A stretch of 35,616 nt of DNA from Phascolarctobacterium succinatutens CAG:287 (GTDB taxonomy: Bacteria > Bacillota > Negativicutes > Acidaminococcales > Acidaminococcaceae): contig NZ_FR892764.1 in the NCBI RefSeq assembly GCF_000434895.1, forward strand, positions 7,410 to 43,025, given 5' to 3'. The translations under genes were made by a program, and so were the position numbers. The notes beneath the pieces were generated by a model. That model was not told where the DNA came from, did not search any database, and saw only the letters and a list, made by a program, of their open reading frames with translations. Of the stretch, positions 15,740 through 24,437 are shown in pieces; the first letter of the stretch is position 1, and each line of letters opens with the position of its first letter.

Positions 15740-17464
15740 ATGCAACGTTTTAATTTAACCAGACAGTTTTTTAGGGATGTCTGGTACCTTACGAAAAGCT
15801 ATTGGCAATCCGAAGAGAAGAAAAAGGCCTTCTTTTTATTGGGCTGTATTATAGCACTTACACTTGGCGTGGTTTATATGCTTGTTCTGCTTAACCAGTG
15901 GAATAACAGCTTCTACAGTGCCTTGCAAAACTATGATGCTAAGAAGATTTTTGATGAACTCATTCATTTTTCGTGGTTAGCTGCTATTTATATCTTATTG
16001 GCAGTATACTCATATTATCTGCAGCAGACATTGATTTTGAATTGGCGTCGTTGGCTGACAACGCGTTTTATCGACATCTGGCTGCAAAATAAAACCTACT
16101 ACAATCTGCAGATGTTCGGTAAGGATACGGATAACCCTGACCAACGTATCAGTGAGGATGTGCGCCAGTTTGTCGAAATGACCTTGAGCTTTGGCATAGG
16201 GATCCTCAAGGCGTTTTGCACGTTTGCATCCTTTGTTGTCATTTTATACAATCTTTCCGGCAGTCTTAGCTTTAACTTTATGGGTAAGACGTGGACAATT
16301 AACGGCTATATGCTGTGGGCATCATTACTTTATTCTGTCATTGGTACCTATATTACCCACATTGTTGGCCGCAAGCTGGTAAAAATCAACTTCATCCAAC
16401 AGAAATATGAAGCGGATTTCCGTTTCAGTATGATTCGCCTGCGTGAAAGTGCGGAAAGCGTTGCCTTCTACCGTGGTGAAGCACAGGAAGGCAGTGTATT
16501 CAAACAACGCTTTAAAATGCTTTTGGATAACTTCTGGAAACTGGTTAATAAACAGAAACAGCTTGTCTTTTTAAATTCCGGTTATTCTCAAATCGCTATC
16601 ATTTTTCCCTTTGTTGTAGCCATGAACCGTTATCTTACGAAAGAAGTAACACTAGGCGGACTGATGCAGGTTGCCAGTGCCTTTGGCCGCGTGCAGGATT
16701 CGCTTTCGTATTTTGTTGATATGTACAGCAGTATTGCTCAATGGCAGGCTGTTGTAATGCGTTTAACTTACTTCGGCCACCATATGCACGAGGTTTCTCA
16801 GCAGGCGGAACGCTTTCATGTGGAACGCTTTGCTGCTGCAGATGTTGTTGAGGTTAACGATATGCAGATAAATCTGCCGGACGGAAAGCCGCTTCTGGAA
16901 AATATCAGCTTTACTCTGCATCCGGGGCATAATGTTTTGATTAAGGGTGTCAGCGGTAGCGGTAAAAGTACCTTGCTGCGTGCCATATCCGGTATCTGGC
17001 CCTTCGTCGACGGCAAAATCTTTCTTCCGTCACGTGATAAGCTGATGTTTATTCCGCAGAAGCCTTATCTGCCGTTAGGTACACTGCGTGCTGCGCTTAA
17101 TTACCCGGGAAATAAACCGATAGATGATACTGAATTGATTTATCTGATGGATTTGTGCCAGATTGGTTATCTTAAGGATAAACTTGATTTGGAGGCTGAC
17201 TGGAGCCATGTGCTTTCTGTTGGTGAGCAGCAGCGTTTGGCCTTTGTACGTGCCCATATCCAGCAGCCACAGTGGCTTTTCCTAGATGAAGCAACATCTG
17301 CTTTGGATGAAGACACTGAGGCGACTATGTACAGCCTGCTACAGGAGCGTTTACAGCAGACTACTGTTGTAAGTGTCGGTCATCGCAGTACGCTGAATAA
17401 ATATCACGAGCTTGTTTTGCGCTTAAATAAATCAACTCGTCAAGTTACTCTTGAAAAATTGTAA
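15740..17464 (+). CDS. SbmA/BacA-like ABC transporter with fused permease and ATPase
   Basis: A 574-residue half-transporter, membrane domain first, ATPase second. The membrane domain (residues 1-330) has about six helices and the ABC_membrane_2 pattern shared with SbmA/BacA, YddA and ABCD proteins (LNWRRWLTTRFIDIWLQNKTYYNLQ, NPDQRISEDVRQFVE). The ATPase has Walker A GVSGSGKST at 403-411, a degenerate signature LSVGEQQRLAFVRA, and Walker B WLFLDEATSALDE, all usual for this family. Members move cobalamin, long-chain acyl compounds or peptides such as bleomycin and microcins; the cargo here is unknown. AGAGGAG (15723-15729) precedes the ATG. It lies 4 bases behind the truncated beta subunit and 12 bases before the flavodiiron gene. 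Confidence 0.9.
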   Translation: MQRFNLTRQFFRDVWYLTKSYWQSEEKKKAFFLLGCIIALTLGVVYMLVLLNQWNNSFYSALQNYDAKKIFDELIHFSWLAAIYILLAVYSYYLQQTLILNWRRWLTTRFIDIWLQNKTYYNLQMFGKDTDNPDQRISEDVRQFVEMTLSFGIGILKAFCTFASFVVILYNLSGSLSFNFMGKTWTINGYMLWASLLYSVIGTYITHIVGRKLVKINFIQQKYEADFRFSMIRLRESAESVAFYRGEAQEGSVFKQRFKMLLDNFWKLVNKQKQLVFLNSGYSQIAIIFPFVVAMNRYLTKEVTLGGLMQVASAFGRVQDSLSYFVDMYSSIAQWQAVVMRLTYFGHHMHEVSQQAERFHVERFAAADVVEVNDMQINLPDGKPLLENISFTLHPGHNVLIKGVSGSGKSTLLRAISGIWPFVDGKIFLPSRDKLMFIPQKPYLPLGTLRAALNYPGNKPIDDTELIYLMDLCQIGYLKDKLDLEADWSHVLSVGEQQRLAFVRAHIQQPQWLFLDEATSALDEDTEATMYSLLQERLQQTTVVSVGHRSTLNKYHELVLRLNKSTRQVTLEKL

Positions 17465-17476
17465 GGAGGTTTTCTT

Positions 17477-18658
17477 ATGCTGCCATTGCAAATTGCAGAA
17501 AATATTTATGACGTTGGTGTTCAGGATTGGGCTGTGCGTGATTTTCACGGCTACAAAACAGAGAGAGGTGCAACCTATAACTCTTATCTGATTATGGATG
17601 AAAAGATAACCTTGATTGATACTGTAAAAGCGCCCTTTACCGAAGAGCTGCTTGCTAATATCAGTAAGGTAACACCGTTGGATTCCATTGACTATATTGT
17701 CATCAACCATGTTGAGCCTGACCATTCCGGTGCTATGCCTGCGTTAGCCAAGGCTTGCCTCAAAGCAAAGTTCTATATTACGATGCAAGGTAAAAACGAG
17801 ACGATTCAGCATTACGGAGATATTTTTGCTTTTGAGGTTGTTAAAGACGGAGCAACCTTAAATATCGGTAAGCGCACCTTAACCTTCGCTTCCATGGCAA
17901 TGCTGCATTGGCCTGACAGCATGGCTACCTATAGTGAGTATGATAAAATTCTTTTTTCCAATGATGCCTTTGGTCAGCATTACGCTACCAGCAAGCGCTT
18001 TGATTGTGAAGTAAATCAGGACGAATTATTCTACGAAGCTAAAAAATACTTTGCCAACATTCTCTGGCCTTATGCCAAGCTGATTGGCAATGCGCTGAAA
18101 AAGCTTGGCGGTCTTGATATTAAAATGATTGCGCCTTCCCATGGTGTAATCTGGACCGAGCGTATTGCCGATATCCTGCGCTGCTACAGCGAATGGGGCA
18201 GCGGCGTACAGGACGGTAGCCTTGTTATTGCCTATGACAGCATGTGGGGCGGTACGGAAAAGCTGGCACGGGCGATTGCGCGCGGTGCAGCTAATGCCGG
18301 TGTAGTTGTTAAAGTATTCAAAATGGGCGCTACCCCTAACAGTACGGTAGCAGCAGAGCTCTTTACTGCCTCCGGTTTTTTGGCAGGATCTTCAACTCTT
18401 AATTGCAGCATGCTGCCGAATATGGGTTCTCTGCTGATTTATCTTAAAGGACTCGGCGCTAAAGGTAAAAAAGCTGCAGCCTTCGGTACCTTCGGCTGGG
18501 GCGGTGGTGCGCAGAAGGATATGGAGGAGCTGCTGGCAAAAAGCTGCTTCGATGCGGTAGAACCCGGTTTTAACTGCAAATGGACGCCGCAGAAGGCTGA
18601 GCTTGAAGCTGCAGAAAAGTATGGTTATGAATTTGCGCTAAAAATAAAAGCTGAATAA
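17477..18658 (+). CDS. fprA: Flavodiiron protein (FprA, A-type flavoprotein)
   Basis: A 393-residue cytoplasmic enzyme that reduces dioxygen to water, or nitric oxide to nitrous oxide, protecting anaerobes. The N-terminal metallo-beta-lactamase-like domain carries the full di-iron ligand set: H78, E80, D82 and H83 in NHVEPDHSG, H144 in MLHWPDSM, D163 in FSNDAFGQH and H222 in PSHGVIW. The C-terminal flavodoxin domain (from about residue 245) has the FMN loop AYDSMWGGTEKLA and the second loop FGTFGWGGGAQKDM. There is no fused rubredoxin or flavin reductase, so it needs a separate electron donor. It follows the ABC exporter by 12 bases with an AAGGAGG site, so they are likely co-transcribed. Confidence 0.96.
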   Translation: MLPLQIAENIYDVGVQDWAVRDFHGYKTERGATYNSYLIMDEKITLIDTVKAPFTEELLANISKVTPLDSIDYIVINHVEPDHSGAMPALAKACLKAKFYITMQGKNETIQHYGDIFAFEVVKDGATLNIGKRTLTFASMAMLHWPDSMATYSEYDKILFSNDAFGQHYATSKRFDCEVNQDELFYEAKKYFANILWPYAKLIGNALKKLGGLDIKMIAPSHGVIWTERIADILRCYSEWGSGVQDGSLVIAYDSMWGGTEKLARAIARGAANAGVVVKVFKMGATPNSTVAAELFTASGFLAGSSTLNCSMLPNMGSLLIYLKGLGAKGKKAAAFGTFGWGGGAQKDMEELLAKSCFDAVEPGFNCKWTPQKAELEAAEKYGYEFALKIKAE

Positions 18659-18759
18659 GCTGTGAATTTTGTGTAAAACAAATATATTTACTAATAAAAA
18701 AAGTACACAAATAACGATAATAGTGTATAATAGTATTATAACAATGAAAGCGAGGTCTT

Positions 18760-19218
18760 ATGATGAATAAGAAAGCTGAAGTTTACAAGAAATTCCTTGA
18801 AGAAAACAAAATTAACTGGGGCGATGTATTCGAAGTGCCGAAGGCAGACGAGGTTCCTGAAGAAAGCTTCATGCATCCCGTTGTTTTCCGTTCCGCTATC
18901 GGTATCCAAGGTCAAAACCTGCCGACTATGCTGGTAATTGACGACAGCATTTATGTAATGCTGCAGGTTCGCGTAGGCGCTGGTCTGGTTAAAGAAGCTA
19001 ACAAGGCTGCAGTTCTGGCACATCTGAACGCTCTGAACGAAAACTACAAGGTATTCAAATATTACGCTGATGAAGCTGGCAATATCATCATTGAAAGCTG
19101 CATTCCTTCTACCGACGATCAATTCGTACCGCAAATGATTCATGCAGTAATCGATGTTATTGTTGACCACCTTAACACTGAATATCCTAAGCTGATGAAA
19201 GCTGTTTGGGCTGAATAA
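18760..19218 (+). CDS. YbjN-like protein
   Basis: A 152-residue acidic soluble protein that reads like the YbjN/type III chaperone-like fold: an N-terminal helix (VYKKFLEENKINW), central beta strands (PTMLVIDDSIYVMLQVRV), a helix (KEANKAAVLAHLNALNENYK), strands (VFKYYADEAGNIIIESCIP) and a long C-terminal helix. The biochemical role of this family is poorly defined; it may act as a chaperone or adaptor. The ATG at 18763 gives slightly better spacing to GCGAGG than the one at 18760. TATAAT at 18726-18731 could be its -10. It ends just before the manganese riboswitch and has no visible terminator of its own. Confidence 0.75.
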   Translation: MMNKKAEVYKKFLEENKINWGDVFEVPKADEVPEESFMHPVVFRSAIGIQGQNLPTMLVIDDSIYVMLQVRVGAGLVKEANKAAVLAHLNALNENYKVFKYYADEAGNIIIESCIPSTDDQFVPQMIHAVIDVIVDHLNTEYPKLMKAVWAE

Positions 19219-19247
19219 GCTAAATAAAATAATATGGTACTTTCTTA

Positions 19248-19328
19248 AATAAGGGGAGTAGCCGGCACAAGCCTTAGGGCTGGTGTTTACACTGCCGTCA
19301 GTACGATTCAATAGAATCCGGCTTTGTA
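19248..19328 (+). ncRNA. yybP-ykoY manganese riboswitch
   Basis: The aptamer shows the family's conserved pieces in order: AAGGGGAGTAGC (19251-19262) and, later, ACTGCCGTCAGTACG (19291-19305), with AGCCGG (19260-19265) able to pair with CCGGCT (19318-19323). This family binds Mn2+ and turns on manganese exporters. It is followed by an intrinsic terminator and then by a P-type ATPase, an arrangement known for this riboswitch (for example yoaB in Lactococcus). Confidence 0.88.
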
Positions 19329-19335
19329 ATTAAGT

Positions 19336-19388
19336 GGCGAGACTTTGTTGTAAAATTTTTATTTTACAGCATTGTCTCGCCCTTTTTT
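19336..19388 (+). terminator. Expression-platform terminator of the manganese riboswitch
   Basis: GGCGAGAC (19336-19343) pairs with GTCTCGCC (19374-19381), continued inwards by GTTGTAAAAT with ATTTTACAGC, followed by six T residues (19383-19388). Manganese binding to the aptamer should prevent this hairpin and allow ATPase transcription. Confidence 0.88.
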
Positions 19389-19475
19389 ATTATATAATAT
19401 AAGGTGAAGAGTGTACTTGCATGATTTACCACTATTTTTGACAAGTAGCAGACGTAAGGTCAAAGGAGGAAGAAA

Positions 19476-22100
19476 ATGAGTAAATATGGCTTAAGCAAGG
19501 AGCAGATTGAAGAGTCACGGCGCAAGTACGGTGATAACACGTTGACGCAGCCGCCGCGGGAAACATTTTGGAGCAAGCTGCTGGGGAATTTTCAGGATCC
19601 CATTATCCGCATCCTGATAGTAGCGCTGCTGGTAAATGCTTTTTTTGTGTATCTTGGTCATGGTGATTGGATTGAAACAATAGGCATTTTCCTGGCAATA
19701 ATTTTGGCAACCTTTGTTTCCACCTGGTCCGAATACAGCAATGAGAATGCCTTTCAAAAGCTGCAGGAGGCGGCGAGCCGCATCCGCTGCAAGGTGTGGC
19801 GTGACGGCGAGCCGTTGGAAATCGCTATTGATGATGTTGTAGTTGGTGATGCCATTATCCTGGAGGCAGGTGATAAAATTCCGGCAGATGGTATTTTGCT
19901 GGATGGTACGCTGAAGCTGGACCAGGCTGCACTGAACGGCGAAAGCGAGGAAGCAAAAAAAGTCGCTGCACCTGCTGACTTTCAATGGGATGACGGTAAA
20001 ATTAATTTTCTTGATGAACATAAGCTGTTCCGTGGCAGCGTTGTGGTAGAAGGCACTGCTGTGATGCAGGCTGTGAAGATAGGTGATAATTCCGTTTACG
20101 GCCAGCTTACGCAGGAGCTGAAGGATGATGAACGCGACAGTCCGCTGAAGCTGAAGCTGAAAGGATTGGCAGAGCAGATAAGTAAATTCGGTTATGCCGG
20201 CGGTGTGCTGATAGCAGTTGCGGTAATACTGCATAAGATATATCTGGCAGGCAGCTTTGCAGCATATTTTGCTGATATGACAACAGTAATTGCCGATTTG
20301 GTGCAGGCTGTAATCTTGGCGATTATTATTATTGTTATGGCAGTACCGGAAGGCCTGCCGCTGATGATTGCGATAGTTTCTTCGCTCAATATGCGCAAAA
20401 TGCTGCATGACCATGTATTGGTGCGTAAGCTGGTCGGCATTGAAACTGCAGGAAGCTTAAACCTGCTGTTTACCGATAAGACAGGTACTATTACTAAAGG
20501 ACAGTTGGAGGTAGTGCGCTTCATAACAGGTGATTTACAGGAAATTACTGATTTTACAGCATTGCCTGTACGTATTAAGGAGCTGACCTGTCAGCAGGTT
20601 CTGATTAATACATCATCTACCGTTACCGACGGCAAGATTGTCGGCGGTAATATGACGGAAGCAGCGTTAAATAATTATGTCGGTGCTTATCGTTTGCCGC
20701 AGCTGCCGCAGCGCCAGCGCTTTATTCCATTCAACAGCGCCAATAAATATTCCTGGGCGCAGGTTGCTCCCGCTGACGGCGGCGCAGCATATTGCCTGAT
20801 TAAGGGCGCACCGGAAAAGCTGCTGCAGGCTACCGATTGGTATTGGTCAAAAGATGGCAGGCGTTTGCCGTTGACTGATGAGATGAAAGCAGCTCTGGAT
20901 AACAGAATGCTGGAGCTTGCAGGACAGGCTATAAGAATGCTGGCCTTGTGCACCTATGAGGGAGTACCTGCTGATAACCTGCCGGATAAAGGACTGACGC
21001 TTGCCGGTGTTGTTGCCATCCGTGATGACGTGCGTCCGGAAGCAGTGGAGGCTATTAAGTCTGTACAGCAGGCTGGCGTACAGGTTGTAATGATTACCGG
21101 TGACCGTAAAGAAACCGCAGTTGCCATTGCCAAGGATGCAGGCCTGCTGCAAAGCACGGAGGATGTAGTCTGGACCTCCGACGAGCTGGCACAGATGAGT
21201 GATGATGAGGTCAAGGCTAAGCTGACGCATCTGCGTGTAGTGGCACGTGCTTTACCGATGGATAAATCGCGCCTGGTGCGCTTGGCGCAGGAGCTGAATC
21301 TTGTAACCGGTATGACCGGCGACGGTGTAAATGATTCGCCGGCGCTGAAAAAGGCTGATGTCGGCTTTGCTATGGGCAGCGGCACAGAGGTTGCCAAGGA
21401 AGCAGGCGATATTGTTATCATGGACGATAATTTCCTGAGCATCAAGCAGGCAATTTTGTACGGAAGAACAATTTATAATTCTATCTGCAAATTTATTGTT
21501 TTCCAGCTGACGATTAACTTCTCGGCTGTGGCAATTAACTTTATTGCTCCCTTCATCAATATTGATGAACCGCTGACGATTACGCAGATTCTATGGATTA
21601 ACCTGGTAATGGATACCCTTGCTGCGCTTGCTTTCGGCGGCGAGCCTGCATTGGCACAGTATCTGCGCGAGGCGCCTAAGCGCCGCAGTGCACCGCTTGT
21701 CAGCAAAAAGATGCTTACGAGCGTTATTGTAAGTGGTCTTTATATGACTATTGTGGGCATTGCCTTTTACAAGAGCGCGTGGGTTGACCATCTGTTCCGT
21801 GATGCAGATAATCATATTTATACCTACACGGGCTTCTTCTGCGCCTACATTTTCATGGCAGTTGCCAATGGCTTTAATGTGCGTACTGACGGTTTGAACC
21901 TGTTAAAGAATATCAGCCTGAACAAGGGCTTCTTACAGGTAATGGCCCTGATTGTTGCAATTCAGGTACTGCTGACCTTTGTTGGTGGGCGTGTATTGCG
22001 TACAACACCGCTGAATGCGCATGAATGGGGCGTTGTCGTCCTGTTTGGCGCTTCCATTATCGTTGTTGATTTACTGCGTAAGCTTATCAGCAGCAGGTAA
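19476..22100 (+). CDS. P-type cation ATPase (P2, calcium-ATPase-like), probable Mn2+ exporter
   Basis: An 874-residue inner-membrane pump with complete P-type architecture. The actuator domain has LNGES in place of the common TGES, with the glutamate kept. TM4 carries the cation motif VMAVPEGLPL. The phosphorylated aspartate is D334 in LLFTDKTGTITKG. The nucleotide domain has LIKGAPEKLL, and the hinge TGDGVNDSPALKKADVGFAMGSG is intact. Six C-terminal membrane segments include NLVMDTLAALAFGGEP, typical of SERCA/PMCA-like pumps. Sequence alone suggests calcium transport, but the manganese riboswitch upstream points to Mn2+ efflux as in YoaB. Its ribosome binding site is AAAGGAGGA; the ATG at 19476 starts a canonical cation-ATPase N-terminus. 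Confidence 0.93.
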   Translation: MSKYGLSKEQIEESRRKYGDNTLTQPPRETFWSKLLGNFQDPIIRILIVALLVNAFFVYLGHGDWIETIGIFLAIILATFVSTWSEYSNENAFQKLQEAASRIRCKVWRDGEPLEIAIDDVVVGDAIILEAGDKIPADGILLDGTLKLDQAALNGESEEAKKVAAPADFQWDDGKINFLDEHKLFRGSVVVEGTAVMQAVKIGDNSVYGQLTQELKDDERDSPLKLKLKGLAEQISKFGYAGGVLIAVAVILHKIYLAGSFAAYFADMTTVIADLVQAVILAIIIIVMAVPEGLPLMIAIVSSLNMRKMLHDHVLVRKLVGIETAGSLNLLFTDKTGTITKGQLEVVRFITGDLQEITDFTALPVRIKELTCQQVLINTSSTVTDGKIVGGNMTEAALNNYVGAYRLPQLPQRQRFIPFNSANKYSWAQVAPADGGAAYCLIKGAPEKLLQATDWYWSKDGRRLPLTDEMKAALDNRMLELAGQAIRMLALCTYEGVPADNLPDKGLTLAGVVAIRDDVRPEAVEAIKSVQQAGVQVVMITGDRKETAVAIAKDAGLLQSTEDVVWTSDELAQMSDDEVKAKLTHLRVVARALPMDKSRLVRLAQELNLVTGMTGDGVNDSPALKKADVGFAMGSGTEVAKEAGDIVIMDDNFLSIKQAILYGRTIYNSICKFIVFQLTINFSAVAINFIAPFINIDEPLTITQILWINLVMDTLAALAFGGEPALAQYLREAPKRRSAPLVSKKMLTSVIVSGLYMTIVGIAFYKSAWVDHLFRDADNHIYTYTGFFCAYIFMAVANGFNVRTDGLNLLKNISLNKGFLQVMALIVAIQVLLTFVGGRVLRTTPLNAHEWGVVVLFGASIIVVDLLRKLISSR

Positions 22101-22102
22101 AG

Positions 22103-22179
22103 TTATACACAGTTGTTGATAAGTCTGTTGATAATCTGTGGGTAAAACACATAAGCTGTGGATAAGTATTCGTGGATAG
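22103..22179. promoter_or_regulatory. Cluster of DnaA boxes
   Basis: Two perfect consensus boxes, TTATACACA (22103-22111) and TGTGGATAA (22157-22165, other strand), flank three near-consensus boxes: TGTTGATAA (22114-22122), TGTTGATAA (22126-22134) and TGTGGGTAA (22137-22145). A weaker CGTGGATAG is at 22171-22179. Starts are 11, 12, 11 and 20 bases apart, close to helical phasing, followed by AT-rich DNA. Five of the six point the same way. The cluster begins two bases after the ATPase stop. Confidence 0.7.
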
Positions 22180-22245
22180 AAGCACACTAATTGCTGTTAC
22201 ATTGTTTACAATATTGCTGCTAAAAAATTAATTTCAAAAAGAATG

Positions 22246-22274
22246 TTGACAATTAAAAGCAGAGTGCGTATAAT
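22246..22274 (+). promoter_or_regulatory. Consensus sigma-70 promoter of leuA
   Basis: TTGACA (22246-22251), a 17-base spacer and TATAAT (22269-22274) match the consensus exactly. Transcription should start near 22281, at the head of the T-box leader. Confidence 0.9.
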
Positions 22275-22280
22275 AGCATT

Positions 22281-22575
22281 CAACGAATAAAATATCGTCC
22301 CTAAAAAAACGGTGAAGGGAAGAAGATATGACCGGATGGGCTAAGAGAGTCGCTGGCTGGTGTAAAGCGATGTCAATGGTTATATGCATACTGATCCCGG
22401 AGTTGCCTTTCTGATATGTAGGAAAGGACGTGTGGTCACGTTACAGGCAAAGGCCTTGTTGGAGGCTGAGAGGACAGCGCTGCTGAAGTGCTGTTGAAAT
22501 AGGGTGGTACAGCGTGGAATTGTTCCCCGCCCCTAATTGTGTTATCAATAACACAGGTTAGGGACGGGGATTTTT
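22281..22575 (+). ncRNA. T-box leader (amino-acid-responsive riboswitch) of leuA
   Basis: The antiterminator motif AGGGTGGTACAGCG (22501-22514) is the conserved T-box that binds the tRNA acceptor end. It is preceded by about 220 bases of structured leader with AG-rich stem I elements. The terminator pairs CCCCGCCCCTAA (22525-22536) with TTAGGGACGGGG (22558-22569), with an inner TGTGTTA/TAACACA hairpin, then five T residues. Uncharged tRNA should turn leuA on. CTG at 22391-22393, followed by A, is a possible leucine specifier, but the stem I register was not resolved. Confidence 0.92.
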
Positions 22576-22613
22576 GTTTATAATCGCTAAGAAAAGCTAG
22601 GGGGAAATTAATC

Positions 22614-24293
22614 ATGCAGCAGGAGAAAAAATATATTCCGTTTGAACAAATAAAAATTACTGACCGTCAATGGCCTGATAAAACGATTACTAAAGCACCT
22701 GTATGGTGCAGTGTTGATTTGCGCGACGGCAACCAGGCTTTGGTAACACCGATGGGTATTCCGGAAAAAATTCGCTTTTTCCACACTCTGGTAGATTGCG
22801 GCTTTAAGGAAATCGAGGTTGGCTTTCCTTCCGCCTCTGAAACAGAGTACGAAATTCTGCGTACCTTGATTGAAGGCGGCCATATTCCCGATGACGTAAC
22901 CGTACAGGTTCTGGTGCAGGCGCGTGAAGAGCTTATCCGCAAAACCTTTGAAGCGGTACGCGGTGCGAAGAATGTTATCATCCATTTTTACAACTCTACT
23001 TCAACACTGCAGCGTAAAATTGTTTTTGGCAAGGATATGGACGGTATTACCGATATTGCTGTACAGGGCGCGCGCCTTATCCGCCAGCTGACGGAAGAAG
23101 AGGTTGCCCGCAGCGGTATGAACATCCGCTATGAATATTCTCCGGAAAGCTTTTCCGGTACGGAAATAGATTTCTCTGTGGCAATTTGCGAGGCTGTAAT
23201 GCAGGAAATGGGCTCTAGCAAAGAAAACCCCATTATCCTCAATCTGCCTTCTACTGTTGAAATGTGTACACCGAACACCTATGCCGACCAGATTGAATAC
23301 TTCTGCCGTCATATTAAAAACCGTGAAGCAGCAATTGTCAGCGTGCATCCGCACAATGACCGCGGTACCGGTGTTGCCTGCGCCGAGCTGGCACTTTTGG
23401 CCGGTGCGGACCGTATCGAAGGTACCTTGTTCGGCAATGGCGAGCGTACCGGTAACCTTGATATCGTTACTGTAGCCCTCAACATGTTTACGCAAAATGT
23501 TGATCCCGAGCTGGATTTCTCTCATATCCTGGATATCAAGAAGGTTTATGAGGAATGCACTAGAATGCATGTGCCCGAGCGTCAGCCCTATGCCGGCGAG
23601 CTTGCCTTCACCGCCTTCAGCGGTTCGCATCAGGATGCTATCCGCAAGGGCTATGAATACATGAAAAACAGCGTTACAGAATATTGGGAGGTACCGTATC
23701 TGCCGATTAACCCGGCGGATATCCATCGTGAATACGAGCCTGTTATCCGCATTAACAGTCAGTCCGGTAAGGGCGGTGCTGCCTTCGTGCTGCAGCATAC
23801 AGTTGGCTACAATTTGCCTAAGGAAATGCATCCGGAATTTGGCAATATCGTGAAGGCTGCTGCTGACGAATACGGCGACGAGCTTTCCAGTGAGCAGATT
23901 GTGCAGCTCTTCCGCAAGGAATACATTGACTTTGTCGGCAAATATCAGCTGCTGCGTCATCGCTTCACCGAGCTGAACGAAGCTGACGGCAGCATCCACA
24001 GCCGTTTTGAAGGCGAAATTGCGGTTGCAGGCGAAAAGAAGAGTGTAGTTGGTGTAGGTAACGGTCCTATCGATGCCTTCTTCCAGGCGCTTACAGGTGT
24101 CGGAATTAATGGCTACGAATTCGTCAACTATCATGAGCATGCAATTTCCAAGGGTTCTGATGCGAAGGGTATTTGCTACATTGAGCTGAAGCAGAAAAAT
24201 AATGGCCATATCTTCGGTGTAGGCATTCACTCTAATATTAACGTGGCAGCGCTGCGCGGTATCATCTGCGCTATCAACCGCGCCGAGAAGTGA
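22614..24293 (+). CDS. leuA: 2-isopropylmalate synthase
   Basis: A 559-residue enzyme that condenses acetyl-CoA with 2-ketoisovalerate, the first committed step of leucine biosynthesis. The length and the N-terminal KITDRQWPDKTITKAPVW place it in the fungal/actinobacterial-type LeuA branch. The TIM-barrel domain has the RDGNQ motif (37-41) with the metal-binding aspartate D38, GFPSAS, and the metal-ligand histidines H245 and H247 in HPHNDRGTG, followed by GNGERTGN. The C-terminal LeuA dimer/regulatory domain (from about 430) contains GNGPIDAFFQAL and is the usual site of leucine feedback. AGGGGGA is 8 bases before the ATG. Expression is controlled by the T-box. No other leucine gene follows and no terminator is obvious. 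Confidence 0.96.
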   Translation: MQQEKKYIPFEQIKITDRQWPDKTITKAPVWCSVDLRDGNQALVTPMGIPEKIRFFHTLVDCGFKEIEVGFPSASETEYEILRTLIEGGHIPDDVTVQVLVQAREELIRKTFEAVRGAKNVIIHFYNSTSTLQRKIVFGKDMDGITDIAVQGARLIRQLTEEEVARSGMNIRYEYSPESFSGTEIDFSVAICEAVMQEMGSSKENPIILNLPSTVEMCTPNTYADQIEYFCRHIKNREAAIVSVHPHNDRGTGVACAELALLAGADRIEGTLFGNGERTGNLDIVTVALNMFTQNVDPELDFSHILDIKKVYEECTRMHVPERQPYAGELAFTAFSGSHQDAIRKGYEYMKNSVTEYWEVPYLPINPADIHREYEPVIRINSQSGKGGAAFVLQHTVGYNLPKEMHPEFGNIVKAAADEYGDELSSEQIVQLFRKEYIDFVGKYQLLRHRFTELNEADGSIHSRFEGEIAVAGEKKSVVGVGNGPIDAFFQALTGVGINGYEFVNYHEHAISKGSDAKGICYIELKQKNNGHIFGVGIHSNINVAALRGIICAINRAEK

Positions 24294-24345
24294 TTAGTGG
24301 ATATTAGTGAATAGTGGTCAGTGTTTAGTGGTTAGAAAATAGTTG
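24291..24345. repeat. Degenerate TTAGTGG-type short tandem repeats
   Basis: Starting at the leuA stop codon, TTAGTGG and near variants (TTAGTGA, ATAGTGG, TCAGTG, TTAGTGG) recur about six times in 50 bases. Such decayed heptamer runs look like slippage products. Bases 24346-24437 beyond them show only a short CCGGCG/AAGCCGGCTT region and no gene. Confidence 0.55.
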
Positions 24346-24437
24346 GCAGTACGGGGCAAAGAAAAAATATATTAGAAAAGTGCTCCTGTATATATTATTT
24401 TGCTAAAGGCCGGCGCCAGAAAAACAGATAAGCCGGC

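Noticed and set aside
23001..24230. A 409-codon open frame antisense to leuA
   Set aside because: It lies fully opposite a conserved enzyme gene with strong motifs; its own translation has no recognisable domain and is explained by the codon bias of leuA.
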